The notes beneath the pieces are model-generated. The model searched no databases, had not been told where the DNA came from, and worked only from the letters and a program-made list of their open reading frames with translations. The translations under genes were made by a program, and so were the position numbers. Positions 32,573 through 40,203 of a stretch of 40,203 nucleotides of DNA are shown piece by piece. How positions within the stretch are numbered: position 1 is the stretch's first letter; every line of letters begins with the position of its first letter. This DNA comes from Verrucomicrobiales bacterium (GTDB lineage Bacteria > Verrucomicrobiota > Verrucomicrobiia > Limisphaerales > UBA9464), in assembly GCA_005805505.1 (NCBI GenBank), contig SYMJ01000191.1:1-40203 (forward strand), written 5' to 3'.

Positions 32573-33568
32573 ATGATTCACGTCCCCCCTCTCCGACCTG
32601 GGCGATCCATCGACGGTATTTCCGCGGTGCTTCTGCCCTTCCATCCCGACGGCCGCCCCGACCGGGAAACCTGGGCCACGCTCGTCGAGCGAACCTGGGC
32701 GGCCGGACTCACTCCCGCCGTCAACATGGACACCGGCTACGCCAACTTGTTGAGCCCGTCCGAGCGAGCCGAGTTCCTCGCCGAAACCAGTCAAATGGCC
32801 CGGGGTCGACGCTTCATCGCCGGCACTTATATTGAGGGCCTCGCCGGAGACCCAGCCACCGTGTACGCCCGTGAGGCCTCGGTCATCCACTCGGTCGGGG
32901 GCACCCCCATCCTATTTCCCTGCTCAGCCACCCAGCACTGGGATCGAGAGCAAACCGTGTCGCTGTTCCGATCCGTCGGACAGGCCGTGCCGCAATTTCT
33001 TGGATTCGAGCTCGGCACGATGTTCGTCCCCTTTGGCCGGATCTGGGACTTGGACACCTTCCGGGCCTTGCTCGACATTCCTGAATTGGTGGGTGCCAAG
33101 CACAGTTCCCTCAGCCGAGACCTGGAGTGGCAACGGCTGGCGGTACGCGATGCCGTTCGCCCCGAGTTCCGTGTGTATACGGGCAACGACTTGGCCATCG
33201 ACCTCATCCAGTGGGGCAGCGACTACCTGTTGGGTTTGTCGGCCTTCCATGTCGAAGCCTTCGCAGCCCGAGACCGCGCCTGGGCCTTGGGCGACGGGCG
33301 TTTCTTCGAATTGAACGACTGGCTGCAATACTTGGGCATGATCGCCTTCCGCGCCCCAGTGCCCGCCTACAAACACACCTGCGCCCAGTTCCTCAAGTTG
33401 CGAGGAGTCATTCCGTGCGACGCCCCTCACCCACGCGGCGCCCGGCGTCCCGACACGGACCTCCCACTCCTCGCCGACCTCGCGGCGCGCCTGGAAGCCC
33501 TGACGACCGAGTTCGCCCACAGTTCAAACTCGTCAGCATCGGGAGACATCCACCAGAAAACCCGATAA
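32573..33568 (+). CDS. Dihydrodipicolinate synthase superfamily protein
   Basis: A 331-residue protein with a DapA/N-acetylneuraminate lyase type TIM barrel: GISAVLLPFHPDGRPD at the start, a GAKHSS block carrying the Schiff-base Lys (Lys176), and TGNDLAIDLIQWGSDYLL later. Family members perform pyruvate aldol addition or cleavage. The Tyr of the usual PYY motif in the middle strands is not evident; the equivalent segment reads LFPCSATQHWD. The protein therefore seems not to be the lysine-pathway enzyme; a sugar-acid or related aldolase is more likely. It lies between the helicase and the radical SAM gene in a possible operon. The C-terminal ~25 residues are polar and unlike the family. Confidence 0.85.
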   Translation: MIHVPPLRPGRSIDGISAVLLPFHPDGRPDRETWATLVERTWAAGLTPAVNMDTGYANLLSPSERAEFLAETSQMARGRRFIAGTYIEGLAGDPATVYAREASVIHSVGGTPILFPCSATQHWDREQTVSLFRSVGQAVPQFLGFELGTMFVPFGRIWDLDTFRALLDIPELVGAKHSSLSRDLEWQRLAVRDAVRPEFRVYTGNDLAIDLIQWGSDYLLGLSAFHVEAFAARDRAWALGDGRFFELNDWLQYLGMIAFRAPVPAYKHTCAQFLKLRGVIPCDAPHPRGARRPDTDLPLLADLAARLEALTTEFAHSSNSSASGDIHQKTR

Positions 33569-33578
33569 GGTCTCCCGC

Positions 33579-35258
33579 GTGCCGGACATTGTTCTGTCCA
33601 CCCTCAACGCGAAGTACCTCCACGCCTCCTTCGGGCTGCGCTGCCTCATGGCCAATTTGGGGGAACTGCAGTCGCGGGCAAAAATACTGGAGTTCGACAT
33701 TAACCAGCGTCCGTTGGAAATCGCAGAAACCCTGCTGGAGGCTGCCCCAAAAATCCTCGGATTGGGCGTCTATGTCTGGAACGCCGGCCCCACACTCGAA
33801 CTGCTCGGCATCCTCCGCCGCCTGCGCCCCGACCTCAAGGTCGTGCTCGGAGGGCCCGAGGTGAGCTATGAATGGGACCAGCAGCCGATCATCGGCCTGG
33901 CCGATCATGTGATCACCGGTGAGGCCGACCTCGCCTTCGCGTCGCTCTGCCAGAACCTGCTGTCAGCAACCGACCCGCGACCTCCCAAGCTCATCGCCGC
34001 ACCCGTGCCCGATGTGGCGGCCTTGGCGCTGCCCTACGATCTCTACGACGCACCGGACATCGAGCACCGGGTGGTTTACGTCGAGGCTTCTCGAGGCTGC
34101 CCCTTCACTTGCGAGTTCTGCCTCAGCTCCCTGGAGATCCCCGTGCGGCAATTCCCATTGGATCCCTTTCTGGTTGCGATGCAGCAACTCCACGATCGAG
34201 GCCTGCGCCGCTTCAAATTCGTCGACCGAACCTTCAACCTGAACCTCGCCACCAGTCGGCGGATCCTTCAATTCTTCCTCGACCGATTGAGCCCCGAACT
34301 CTTTGTTCACTTTGAGATGATTCCGGACCGCCTTCCGGCAGAATTACGCGAGTTGATCGCCCGATTCCCGGCGGGCACGCTGCAGTTTGAAGTGGGAATC
34401 CAAACCTTCGATCGCGAGGTCGAGGCCCGAATCAGCCGACGCCAGAACCACGATCGACTCGCCGACAATTTCCAGTGGCTCCGTCAGCACAGCGGCGTGC
34501 ATTTGCATGCCGACCTGATCGTGGGTCTACCCGGCGAAACCCTAGAATCGTTCGGACAAGGCTTTGATCGATTGATCGGACTCGGGCCTCAGGAAATTCA
34601 GGTTGGTATTCTCAAACGCCTGCGTGGGACCCCCATCATCCGGCACGATGCGGAGTGGCAGATGATTTACAATCCCCATCCGCCCTACGAGGTGCTCTCC
34701 ACCCGGACCATGAACTTCGGCACGCTGGCTCGCCTGCGTCGCTTCGCCAAGTTTTGGGACATTTTCGGCAACAGCGGCAATTTCGTGGAGAGCCTTCCCC
34801 TGCTGTGGGCGACCCTTCGCAGGCCCGCTCCAGCCAACGGCGGATTAAACCCGGAGCAATCCCCAGTCGGTGATGCGCTCACAGTCGATGTGCTTCCGAC
34901 GGGTTTATCCGTAAGAAATTCCGAAGCTGAATCTCCAACCCACGAGAACTCTGCAACAGCGGGCTCGGCCTTTGGAGCCATCCTCGCCTGGAGCGATGGG
35001 CTCCATGCCCAGGGTGTGAAGGGCCACGGTATCGCCTTGCCCCGGCAATACGAACTGCTGTGGCGCTGGTCCGTGGAAGTGTCTGGGATTTCCGCAGAAG
35101 TGTTCGGGCCCGCACTAGCGCGCGACTACCGACGGCCGGGTCGAACCGATCTACCCACTTGGTTGATCCCATTTGCCGGCTCCGAAGCAACCCTTCGCCG
35201 CCCTGCCCGGCTACCCCGCCGACAGTCGCGGCACCTTGGGGCTGCGATCGAATCCTAG
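33579..35258 (+). CDS. B12-binding radical SAM protein (DUF4080-type)
   Basis: A 559-residue protein starting at GTG 33579, with AAGG 8 bases upstream overlapping the previous stop codon. An N-terminal cobalamin-binding Rossmann-like domain (LGLGVYVWNAGPTLELL, VVLGGPEVSYEW) precedes the radical SAM domain, whose cluster motif is CPFTCEFC (Cys174, Cys178, Cys181). Family landmarks are RFKFVDRTFNLNL, FEVGIQTFDREVEARI and HLHADLIVGLPGE. The C-terminal region (from about residue 390), with RLRRFAKFWDIFGNSGNF, fits DUF4080. Substrate is unknown; these proteins often carry out methylation or rearrangement chemistry. It follows the DapA-like gene by 10 bp. Confidence 0.9.
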   Translation: MPDIVLSTLNAKYLHASFGLRCLMANLGELQSRAKILEFDINQRPLEIAETLLEAAPKILGLGVYVWNAGPTLELLGILRRLRPDLKVVLGGPEVSYEWDQQPIIGLADHVITGEADLAFASLCQNLLSATDPRPPKLIAAPVPDVAALALPYDLYDAPDIEHRVVYVEASRGCPFTCEFCLSSLEIPVRQFPLDPFLVAMQQLHDRGLRRFKFVDRTFNLNLATSRRILQFFLDRLSPELFVHFEMIPDRLPAELRELIARFPAGTLQFEVGIQTFDREVEARISRRQNHDRLADNFQWLRQHSGVHLHADLIVGLPGETLESFGQGFDRLIGLGPQEIQVGILKRLRGTPIIRHDAEWQMIYNPHPPYEVLSTRTMNFGTLARLRRFAKFWDIFGNSGNFVESLPLLWATLRRPAPANGGLNPEQSPVGDALTVDVLPTGLSVRNSEAESPTHENSATAGSAFGAILAWSDGLHAQGVKGHGIALPRQYELLWRWSVEVSGISAEVFGPALARDYRRPGRTDLPTWLIPFAGSEATLRRPARLPRRQSRHLGAAIES

Positions 35259-35281
35259 CACTGGGAGTGTAGCGACCCAGC

Positions 35282-35312
35282 CTCGGGCTATTTCTGATCT
35301 GGCCTGCCCGAG
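35282..35312. terminator. Possible terminator hairpin between converging genes
   Basis: CTCGGGC and GCCCGAG form a 7-bp perfect stem with a 17-base loop, placed immediately before the mqnC stop codon and 23 bp after the radical SAM stop. No T-tract follows, so the assignment is weak. Confidence 0.28.
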
Positions 35313-36515
35313 TTAACCGAGCGGGACCACCGGACGGTACCAGTTGTCGCGCTGAACGGGCTCGAAACCCAATTCCGAGATTAACCGCTTCATGTCGGAA
35401 ACTCCCATGCGGAAAGTCGTGCCGGCCGAGCTGACCACGTTTTCCTCGATCATAATCGACCCTAAATCATTGGCACCATGGAGCAAGGCCACCTGCCCTA
35501 CCTCGGGTCCCTGGGTCACCCAGGAGCTCTGCACACTAGGAATATTATCGAGGTAAATCCGGGCCAGCGCCTGCATGCGCAGGTATTCATGGGAACCCAC
35601 GGTCGTGGCCTTCAGGACGGTGTTCTCTGGCTGGAACGTCCAAGCGATGAACGCCGTGAACGCTCCGCCATTGATCCGCCCCTGCTCCAGCGCCTCAGCA
35701 TAAGCAACCGACCGTTCTGAGGGATTCGCTCCGGCGCTCAGGCGCCCCGAGTCTACCAAGCGCTGCAGGGACACATCCTGCTGAGCGCGAACCACCTCCA
35801 AGTGCTCGATACGCTCTTCGACCGTCTCCACATGGCCAAACATCATGGTCGCCGAACTGGCCAGCCCCATGCTGTGGGCGACATCCATGACCCCCATCCA
35901 CTGGGCGGTGTTGGCCTTGAGTGGCGCGATGCGCTGACGAACGCGATCCACGAGGATCTCCCCGCCACCCCCGGGCAGGCTCCCCAGACCGGCCGCGACG
36001 AAGTCTCGAAGAACGGTCTCGACCGGTTCATTGAAAAACTCTGAGAAAGCCACAAACTCGCTCGGACTAAACCCGTGAACATTAAATCCGGGGAACTTCG
36101 TTCGAACGTGGTGCAGTAAATCCAGATACCATTGCTTGGTCAGTTTCGGATGGTGACCGCCCTGCATGAGCATTTGTGTCCCACCCAGCGCCAAGGTTTC
36201 CTCGATCTTCCGGTCGAGTTCGTCGAGTGTGATGACGTAGGAATCGGCATCTTTCTCAGTCCTCCAGAAGGCGCAAAACTTGCAGTAGACGTTGCAAACG
36301 TTGGTGTAATTGACGTTGCGATCCACGATGTAGGACACGGTCTCCGCCCCACGCCCAGCCAACGCACGACCACGGGCCAACCGACGACGACGATCCGCCA
36401 AAGCGCCCAACTCCGACAAGGGCAGCGAGTACAGAGCCAGTGCCTCCTGAGCATCGATCCGTCCCCCTTCCCAAACCCGCTGAAGCAGAGCATCCCGTGA
36501 AGAATCCAACACCAT
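35313..36515 (-). CDS. mqnC: Cyclic dehypoxanthinyl futalosine synthase (MqnC), with internal insert
   Basis: A 400-residue radical SAM enzyme that closes dehypoxanthine futalosine into its cyclic form in the futalosine route to menaquinone. The cluster motif is CNVYCKFC (Cys74, Cys78, Cys81). Family landmarks are QGGHHPKL, GFSPSEF, LPGGGGEILVD, TMMFGHVET and FTAFIAWTFQPENT. Between HLEVVRAQQD and NGGAFTAFI lie about 35 extra residues (247-283), where the family has a short turn, which explains the extra length. The C-terminal LHGANDLGSIMIEENV is typical. mqnA, mqnB and mqnD are not nearby. The ATG at 36515 is used; the gene diverges from the DUF3616 gene. Confidence 0.93.
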   Translation of the reverse strand: MVLDSSRDALLQRVWEGGRIDAQEALALYSLPLSELGALADRRRRLARGRALAGRGAETVSYIVDRNVNYTNVCNVYCKFCAFWRTEKDADSYVITLDELDRKIEETLALGGTQMLMQGGHHPKLTKQWYLDLLHHVRTKFPGFNVHGFSPSEFVAFSEFFNEPVETVLRDFVAAGLGSLPGGGGEILVDRVRQRIAPLKANTAQWMGVMDVAHSMGLASSATMMFGHVETVEERIEHLEVVRAQQDVSLQRLVDSGRLSAGANPSERSVAYAEALEQGRINGGAFTAFIAWTFQPENTVLKATTVGSHEYLRMQALARIYLDNIPSVQSSWVTQGPEVGQVALLHGANDLGSIMIEENVVSSAGTTFRMGVSDMKRLISELGFEPVQRDNWYRPVVPLG

Positions 36516-36641
36516 GGCCGAAGCCTACGCCCGAACCGCCCGAGGACAAGCAAACCCAGTTTTCTTAAGGAACTCCGGAACTCTGGGGAAGTGGCAGTTG
36601 GCGGCTTTACCCGGCAGAGGCTTCCGCTACGATCTGTATTG

Positions 36642-37637
36642 ATGCCCTTGCCCCCATTGCTGATCACCGCTTTGTTGATGGGCCTCCTTGCCCAGACCGG
36701 TTCAGCCAAGGAGGAAATACCCTCCGGGAATCGGCACCCCGGCATGAGCGGTGCCTCGGCCGCCATTTTCCTCGATGCCGGTCGTGTGGTGGTTGCCAGC
36801 GATGAGGACAATCGGTTGCGCGTGTACGACCCATCGGCCAGTCAGCCGGCGATGACGGCGTGGGATGCCTCGCCTTGGCTGCACCTCAGCGGCCGCAATC
36901 TGGAATGTGACTTGGAGGGGGCTGCTCGGGTGGGGAATCGCATCTATTGGGTCGGCTCCCATGGACGCAACAAGGACGGTAAGTACCGCTCCAACCGGCA
37001 CCGCTTTTTCGCCACCGACGTGACGGAGACGCCGCAAGGTCCCCAACTGCGCAGCATTGGGACTCCGTGCTCTACCTTGGTCACCGCCCTGCTGACCAAC
37101 GCCGCGTTGGCTTCGCTCCACCTGGACACCGCGGCGGCGCTGCCTCCGGATTCCAAAGGAGGGCTCAGCATCGAAGCGCTCGCAGCCCGACCCGACGGCT
37201 CCCTATGGATTGGATTCCGCGGTCCGCTCGCCAAGGGAAAAGCCTTACTTATACCCTTGTTGAACCCCGATGCGGTCCTAGAAGGACATGCCCCGCATTT
37301 CGGCCCTCCGACCCGCCTGGATCTAGGCGGTCGCGGCCTTCGAGACATGGCTTGGACGGGCTCCGAATGGATCCTGGTTGCCGGAGCTACCGGGGGGGAG
37401 CAGAAGGGAACGCGGATCTTCCGATGGAATGGCGAGAGCCGTTCACCCAGCACTTTGGACCTACCCGGCCTCAAGAACCTGCACATCGAAGCCGTCGCCG
37501 TGCCCCGAGAACAACCGGTTCGCCGACTGCTCCTGTGCAGCGACGACAGCCACCTCTCCTCCATCGGCACCCCGTCATTCCGCAGCTACTGGATTGATCT
37601 GCCATCCGCCCCCGCAGCAGGCGCCTCGGGGCACTAA
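36642..37637 (+). CDS. Secreted DUF3616 protein
   Basis: A 331-residue protein from ATG 36642 with a signal peptide (LLITALLMGLLAQTGSAKEE). The longer frame from 36591 adds 17 residues ahead of the signal and is unlikely. The sequence NRLRVYD, ECDLEGAARVGNRIYWVGSHGRNKDGKYRSN and SIEALAARPDGSLWIGFRGPL matches the DUF3616 family, a beta-rich, probably propeller-like, exported group with unknown function. It is monocistronic, between divergent mqnC and convergent ruvB. Confidence 0.82.
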   Translation: MPLPPLLITALLMGLLAQTGSAKEEIPSGNRHPGMSGASAAIFLDAGRVVVASDEDNRLRVYDPSASQPAMTAWDASPWLHLSGRNLECDLEGAARVGNRIYWVGSHGRNKDGKYRSNRHRFFATDVTETPQGPQLRSIGTPCSTLVTALLTNAALASLHLDTAAALPPDSKGGLSIEALAARPDGSLWIGFRGPLAKGKALLIPLLNPDAVLEGHAPHFGPPTRLDLGGRGLRDMAWTGSEWILVAGATGGEQKGTRIFRWNGESRSPSTLDLPGLKNLHIEAVAVPREQPVRRLLLCSDDSHLSSIGTPSFRSYWIDLPSAPAAGASGH

Positions 37638-37703
37638 TGACTTGACTGGGATTCATCCAAGGAGGGCTGGCCCCTTTGGCCATGGATTGGGAGAAAACCT
37701 CCG

Positions 37704-38720
37704 CTAAAGCAACCGACCCTGGCCGGTTCGAGCCATGGTAAGCCCTAGCTTGCGGTAGGCCTTTTCGGTGCAAATACGGCCTTGGGGGGTGCGCTGGATG
37801 TAGCCTTCGAGAATCAGGTAAGGTTCATACACCTCTTCGATGGTGTCGGGCTCTTCACCGACCGCCACCGCCAAAGAACTCACCCCGACAGGGCCACCGG
37901 CAAACTTCACGATCACCGACTCGAGGATGCGCGTGTCCATCTCGTCGAGACCGTCCTTGTCGATCTCCAAGATCTCGAGGGCCTTGTTGGCAATCTCTTC
38001 GGTGATCCGACCATCGGCGCGGACCTGCGCATAATCACGCACCCGCCGCAGCAGGTTCCCTGCAATACGAGGCGTGCCCCGGCTGCGGCGGGCAATCTCC
38101 ATGGCACCCTGTGGCTCGGTGTCCACGCGCATTAGGCCAGCACACCGTTGCACAATTCCCTGCAACTGTTCGGCCGTGTAGTAGTCGAGGCGTTCCCGGA
38201 TGCCGAAGCGGGTCAGCAGCGGAGCACTGAGCAAGCCACTGCGCGTGGTGGCTCCGATGAGCGTGAAGCGCGGGAGGCTCAAGCGAACGCTGCGGGCGTT
38301 GGGCCCTTGGTCGATGATGATGTCGAGTTTGAAGTCCTCCATCGCCGGATAAAGGTACTCCTCGATGGTCTTCTGAAGACGATGAATCTCATCAATGAAG
38401 AGCACATCCCCTTCGGAAAGATTGGTGAGCAGACCCGCCAGGTCAGCGGCTTTTTCAATGGTCGGACCGCTTGTGGTACGCAGGGTTCCCCCCATGGCGC
38501 CGGCCAAGATGTTGGCAATGGTCGTCTTTCCCAGACCCGGGGGGCCGCTCAAGAGGATATGATCCAGCGGCTCTTTACGGCGCAGCGCCGCCTCAACAGC
38601 GATCTCAAGCCGTTCCTTCACCTTGGCTTGGCCGGTGAAATCGGCAAAAGCAGCCGGCCGCAGCGCCACCTCCAGGGTGACATCCGCCTTGTTCAATGAA
38701 GTCAGCGCGCGCTCGGCCAT
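37704..38720 (-). CDS. ruvB: Holliday junction branch migration helicase RuvB
   Basis: A 338-residue AAA+ motor that with RuvA drives branch migration at Holliday junctions during recombination repair. Walker A is GPPGLGKT (about residues 59-66), Walker B is DEIH, and sensor 1 is IGATTRSG. The Arg finger region [10 protein letters not shown] follows, and the C-terminal winged helix contains [12 protein letters not shown]. Length matches the family (about 340). ruvA and ruvC are not adjacent in the window, so the gene is separated from its usual partners. It diverges from the GspE/PilB-type gene across 232 bp. Confidence 0.97.
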   Translation of the reverse strand: MAERALTSLNKADVTLEVALRPAAFADFTGQAKVKERLEIAVEAALRRKEPLDHILLSGPPGLGKTTIANILAGAMGGTLRTTSGPTIEKAADLAGLLTNLSEGDVLFIDEIHRLQKTIEEYLYPAMEDFKLDIIIDQGPNARSVRLSLPRFTLIGATTRSGLLSAPLLTRFGIRERLDYYTAEQLQGIVQRCAGLMRVDTEPQGAMEIARRSRGTPRIAGNLLRRVRDYAQVRADGRITEEIANKALEILEIDKDGLDEMDTRILESVIVKFAGGPVGVSSLAVAVGEEPDTIEEVYEPYLILEGYIQRTPQGRICTEKAYRKLGLTMARTGQGRLL

Positions 38721-38867
38721 TCGCCTTCAAGTGTGGGACTCCCGGCACTCCGGGCGAGGAGTTTTGCAGGAATCATCCGCCTTTTCCTGAAAGGGCAGTT
38801 TAATGAACGACCACCGAACCCCAGAAAGCCTACGGATTGCGCTGAACACCCACCACCCTTCGTACGT

Positions 38868-38884
38868 CCGATACGGGTATCCGG
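38868..38884. promoter_or_regulatory. Small inverted repeat in the ruvB/gspE divergent region
   Basis: CCGATACGGGTATCCGG is a near-palindrome (CCGATAC against GTATCCGG, one bulged base) in the 232-bp divergent spacer. It could be an operator. It does not fit the LexA boxes of E. coli or Bacillus. No function is shown. Confidence 0.3.
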
Positions 38885-38952
38885 GATTGTCCGAAACACT
38901 GCTTCATGGCAGGAATACGGGTGGAGTAGCATTTCGATAGGATTTGGTTGCC

Positions 38953-40203
38953 GTGACGTTTGAACACCTACTGCGGAAGAACGCCCTTCTTCCCGAAGAC
39001 AAGATTGCCGAAGCCAAACACCTGGAGGCCACGGAAGGGCTGCGCCTAGACCGGGCGGTCGTTCAGCTCGGCTTGCTGACCGAGCGAGCGGTCCTAACCC
39101 TGATGGCCGAGCAGCTTCAGTTGCCGCTGCTCGATTTGTCGGCCACGGAAATCCCTTCTGACATCCTCCAGTCACTGACGACCAAGGTGGTGTTCCGGAA
39201 GCGCATCGTCCCCATCGCCCGCGAAGGCAACACCCTGCGGGTGGCTACTTGCGATCCCTTCGACCTCTACGCGATGGACGATGTCCGGATGACGACCGGG
39301 CTTCAAATCGACACCGTCTTGGCCACCAAGGACGACATCGAGAAGCTCATCAAGACCCACTATGGTCTGGGCGGCGACACCTTGGACGAGCTGGCAGCCA
39401 ACGACGACGAACCCAGCGGCCCCGTGTCCAGCGGCGGTGACGATTTGCTGGAGATGGCCCAAGAGGCGTCGGTCATCCGACTGGTCAACGAGATCATCGT
39501 CGAGGCGGTGAACGAACGGGCCAGCGATATCCATATCGAGCCCTACGAGCACCAGATGGCCATTCGCTACCGCATCGACGGTATCTTGCACGAGGCCTCG
39601 GTACCGCCGCAAATGAACCGCTTCCAAGCGGCGATCATTTCGCGCATCAAGATCCTCGCAAATCTGAACATCGCTGAGCGGCGAATCCCCCAGGACGGCC
39701 GAATCAAGTTCAACGTGGGCGGGCGGCAAATCGACGTCCGCGTCTCGGTCATCCCCATGCTGTTCGGTGAGGGCGTCGTCATGCGTCTGCTCGACAAAGC
39801 CAACGTCCTTTTCACCCTGCCCCAGCTCGGCATGGATCAGGAGACTTACGGCCGATTCCGAGGCCTGATCGAACGCCCTCACGGGATCGTTCTGGTGACC
39901 GGCCCTACTGGCTCCGGCAAGACCACTACACTCTACGCGTCGCTCAACGAAATCGTGGGCCCGACACTCAAGGTGCTGACCGTCGAGGACCCGGTTGAAT
40001 ACCACCTCCAGGGCGTCAACCAGATCCCCGTCGATCACAAGGTGGGCATGACCTTCGAGGCCGGGTTGCGGGCCATCCTGCGGCACGACCCGGATGTGGT
40101 GATGATTGGCGAAATCCGCGACGTCGAGACGGCCCGGGCCGCCATCCAGGCATCGCTCACGGGTCACCTCGTGCTGTCCACTCTGCACACCAACGACTCC
40201 GCC
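38953..40203 (+). CDS. Type II secretion / type IV pilus assembly ATPase, GspE/PilB family (partial)
   Basis: The first 417 residues of a secretion ATPase; the gene runs off the right edge. GTG 38953 follows an in-frame stop at 38938, so few other starts are possible (TTG 38944). An N-terminal MshEN-like domain (HLLRKNALLPEDKIAEA) and linker are followed by ASDIHIEPYE, RYRIDG, RIPQDGRIKF and RVSVIPMLFGEGVVMRLL. The Walker A is GPTGSGKTTTLYA, the Asp box includes VEDPVEY, Walker B is VMIGEIRD and the His box STLHTND. The family hydrolyses ATP in a hexamer to drive pseudopilus or pilus assembly at the inner membrane. Because the C-terminal Cys-rich region is missing, GspE and PilB cannot be told apart. 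It may serve the window's prepilin-like protein. Confidence 0.94.
   Translation, partial: MTFEHLLRKNALLPEDKIAEAKHLEATEGLRLDRAVVQLGLLTERAVLTLMAEQLQLPLLDLSATEIPSDILQSLTTKVVFRKRIVPIAREGNTLRVATCDPFDLYAMDDVRMTTGLQIDTVLATKDDIEKLIKTHYGLGGDTLDELAANDDEPSGPVSSGGDDLLEMAQEASVIRLVNEIIVEAVNERASDIHIEPYEHQMAIRYRIDGILHEASVPPQMNRFQAAIISRIKILANLNIAERRIPQDGRIKFNVGGRQIDVRVSVIPMLFGEGVVMRLLDKANVLFTLPQLGMDQETYGRFRGLIERPHGIVLVTGPTGSGKTTTLYASLNEIVGPTLKVLTVEDPVEYHLQGVNQIPVDHKVGMTFEAGLRAILRHDPDVVMIGEIRDVETARAAIQASLTGHLVLSTLHTNDSA

Noticed and set aside
38733-38963. A 76-codon plus-strand frame between ruvB and gspE
   Set aside because: It overlaps the gspE start, has no ribosome site and no family resemblance.
39172-40188. 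A 338-codon minus-strand frame at the right edge
   Set aside because: It is antisense to the conserved GspE/PilB ATPase.

Overview
The window reads as chromosomal DNA of a GC-rich, Gram-negative bacterium of the Planctomycetes-Verrucomicrobia-Chlamydiae group, most likely a verrucomicrobion. The signs are two complete sets of 'planctomycete cytochrome c / DUF1549 / DUF1553' plus Tat-exported DUF1501 genes, a short prepilin-like protein with the Verrucomicrobia-style [24 protein letters not shown] leader, and the futalosine-route menaquinone gene mqnC. Flagellar export genes and an RpoN sigma factor are also present. The taxon is inferred from gene content only. No rRNA, tRNA, CRISPR array, transposase, integrase or phage gene was seen.

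Layout. 1-4966: the start of a covalent-flavin oxidoreductase (runs off the left edge), a secreted prepilin-like protein, a voltage-gated K+ channel with a large extracellular insert, and zwf. 4998-13695: two paralogous cytochrome/DUF1501 gene pairs transcribed away from each other, separated by a 536-bp repeat-bearing spacer. 13715-15611: a zinc alcohol dehydrogenase and a secreted esterase. 15695-19210: the flagellar export-gate operon fliO-fliP-fliQ-fliR-flhB (minus strand). 19389-24721: priA with a membrane glycosyltransferase, a long palindromic repeat, and a lone ABC-2 type ATPase. 24881-29905: a BNR/sialidase-like secreted protein, rpoN, mazG and proB. 30001-35258: a plus-strand run of a Ski2-like helicase, a DapA-superfamily protein and a B12-binding radical SAM protein. 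35313-40203: mqnC, a secreted DUF3616 protein, ruvB, and the first 417 codons of a GspE/PilB-type ATPase that runs off the right edge.

How genes work together. The fli/flh block encodes the membrane export gate of a flagellum. RpoN often controls flagellar genes, but no sigma-54 promoter could be convincingly assigned here. The GspE/PilB ATPase and the prepilin-like protein belong to type II secretion/type IV pilus machinery. The cytochrome/DUF1501 pairs are presumably exported; their substrates are unknown.

Most noteworthy: (i) a ~179-bp near-perfect palindrome (23562-23740), with a diverged relative at ~1796-1925, forming a dispersed non-coding repeat family; (ii) a separate ~67-bp repeat in the spacer at 9244-9566; (iii) an RpoN with a ~145-residue insertion inside its core-binding domain; (iv) the K+ channel with a ~100-residue insert between S5 and the pore helix; (v) a Ski2-like helicase with a compact Cys cluster. 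No clearly new multi-gene defence or biosynthetic system could be demonstrated. Several gene starts were moved downstream of the longest open frame, as explained per gene, and GTG/TTG starts are common.
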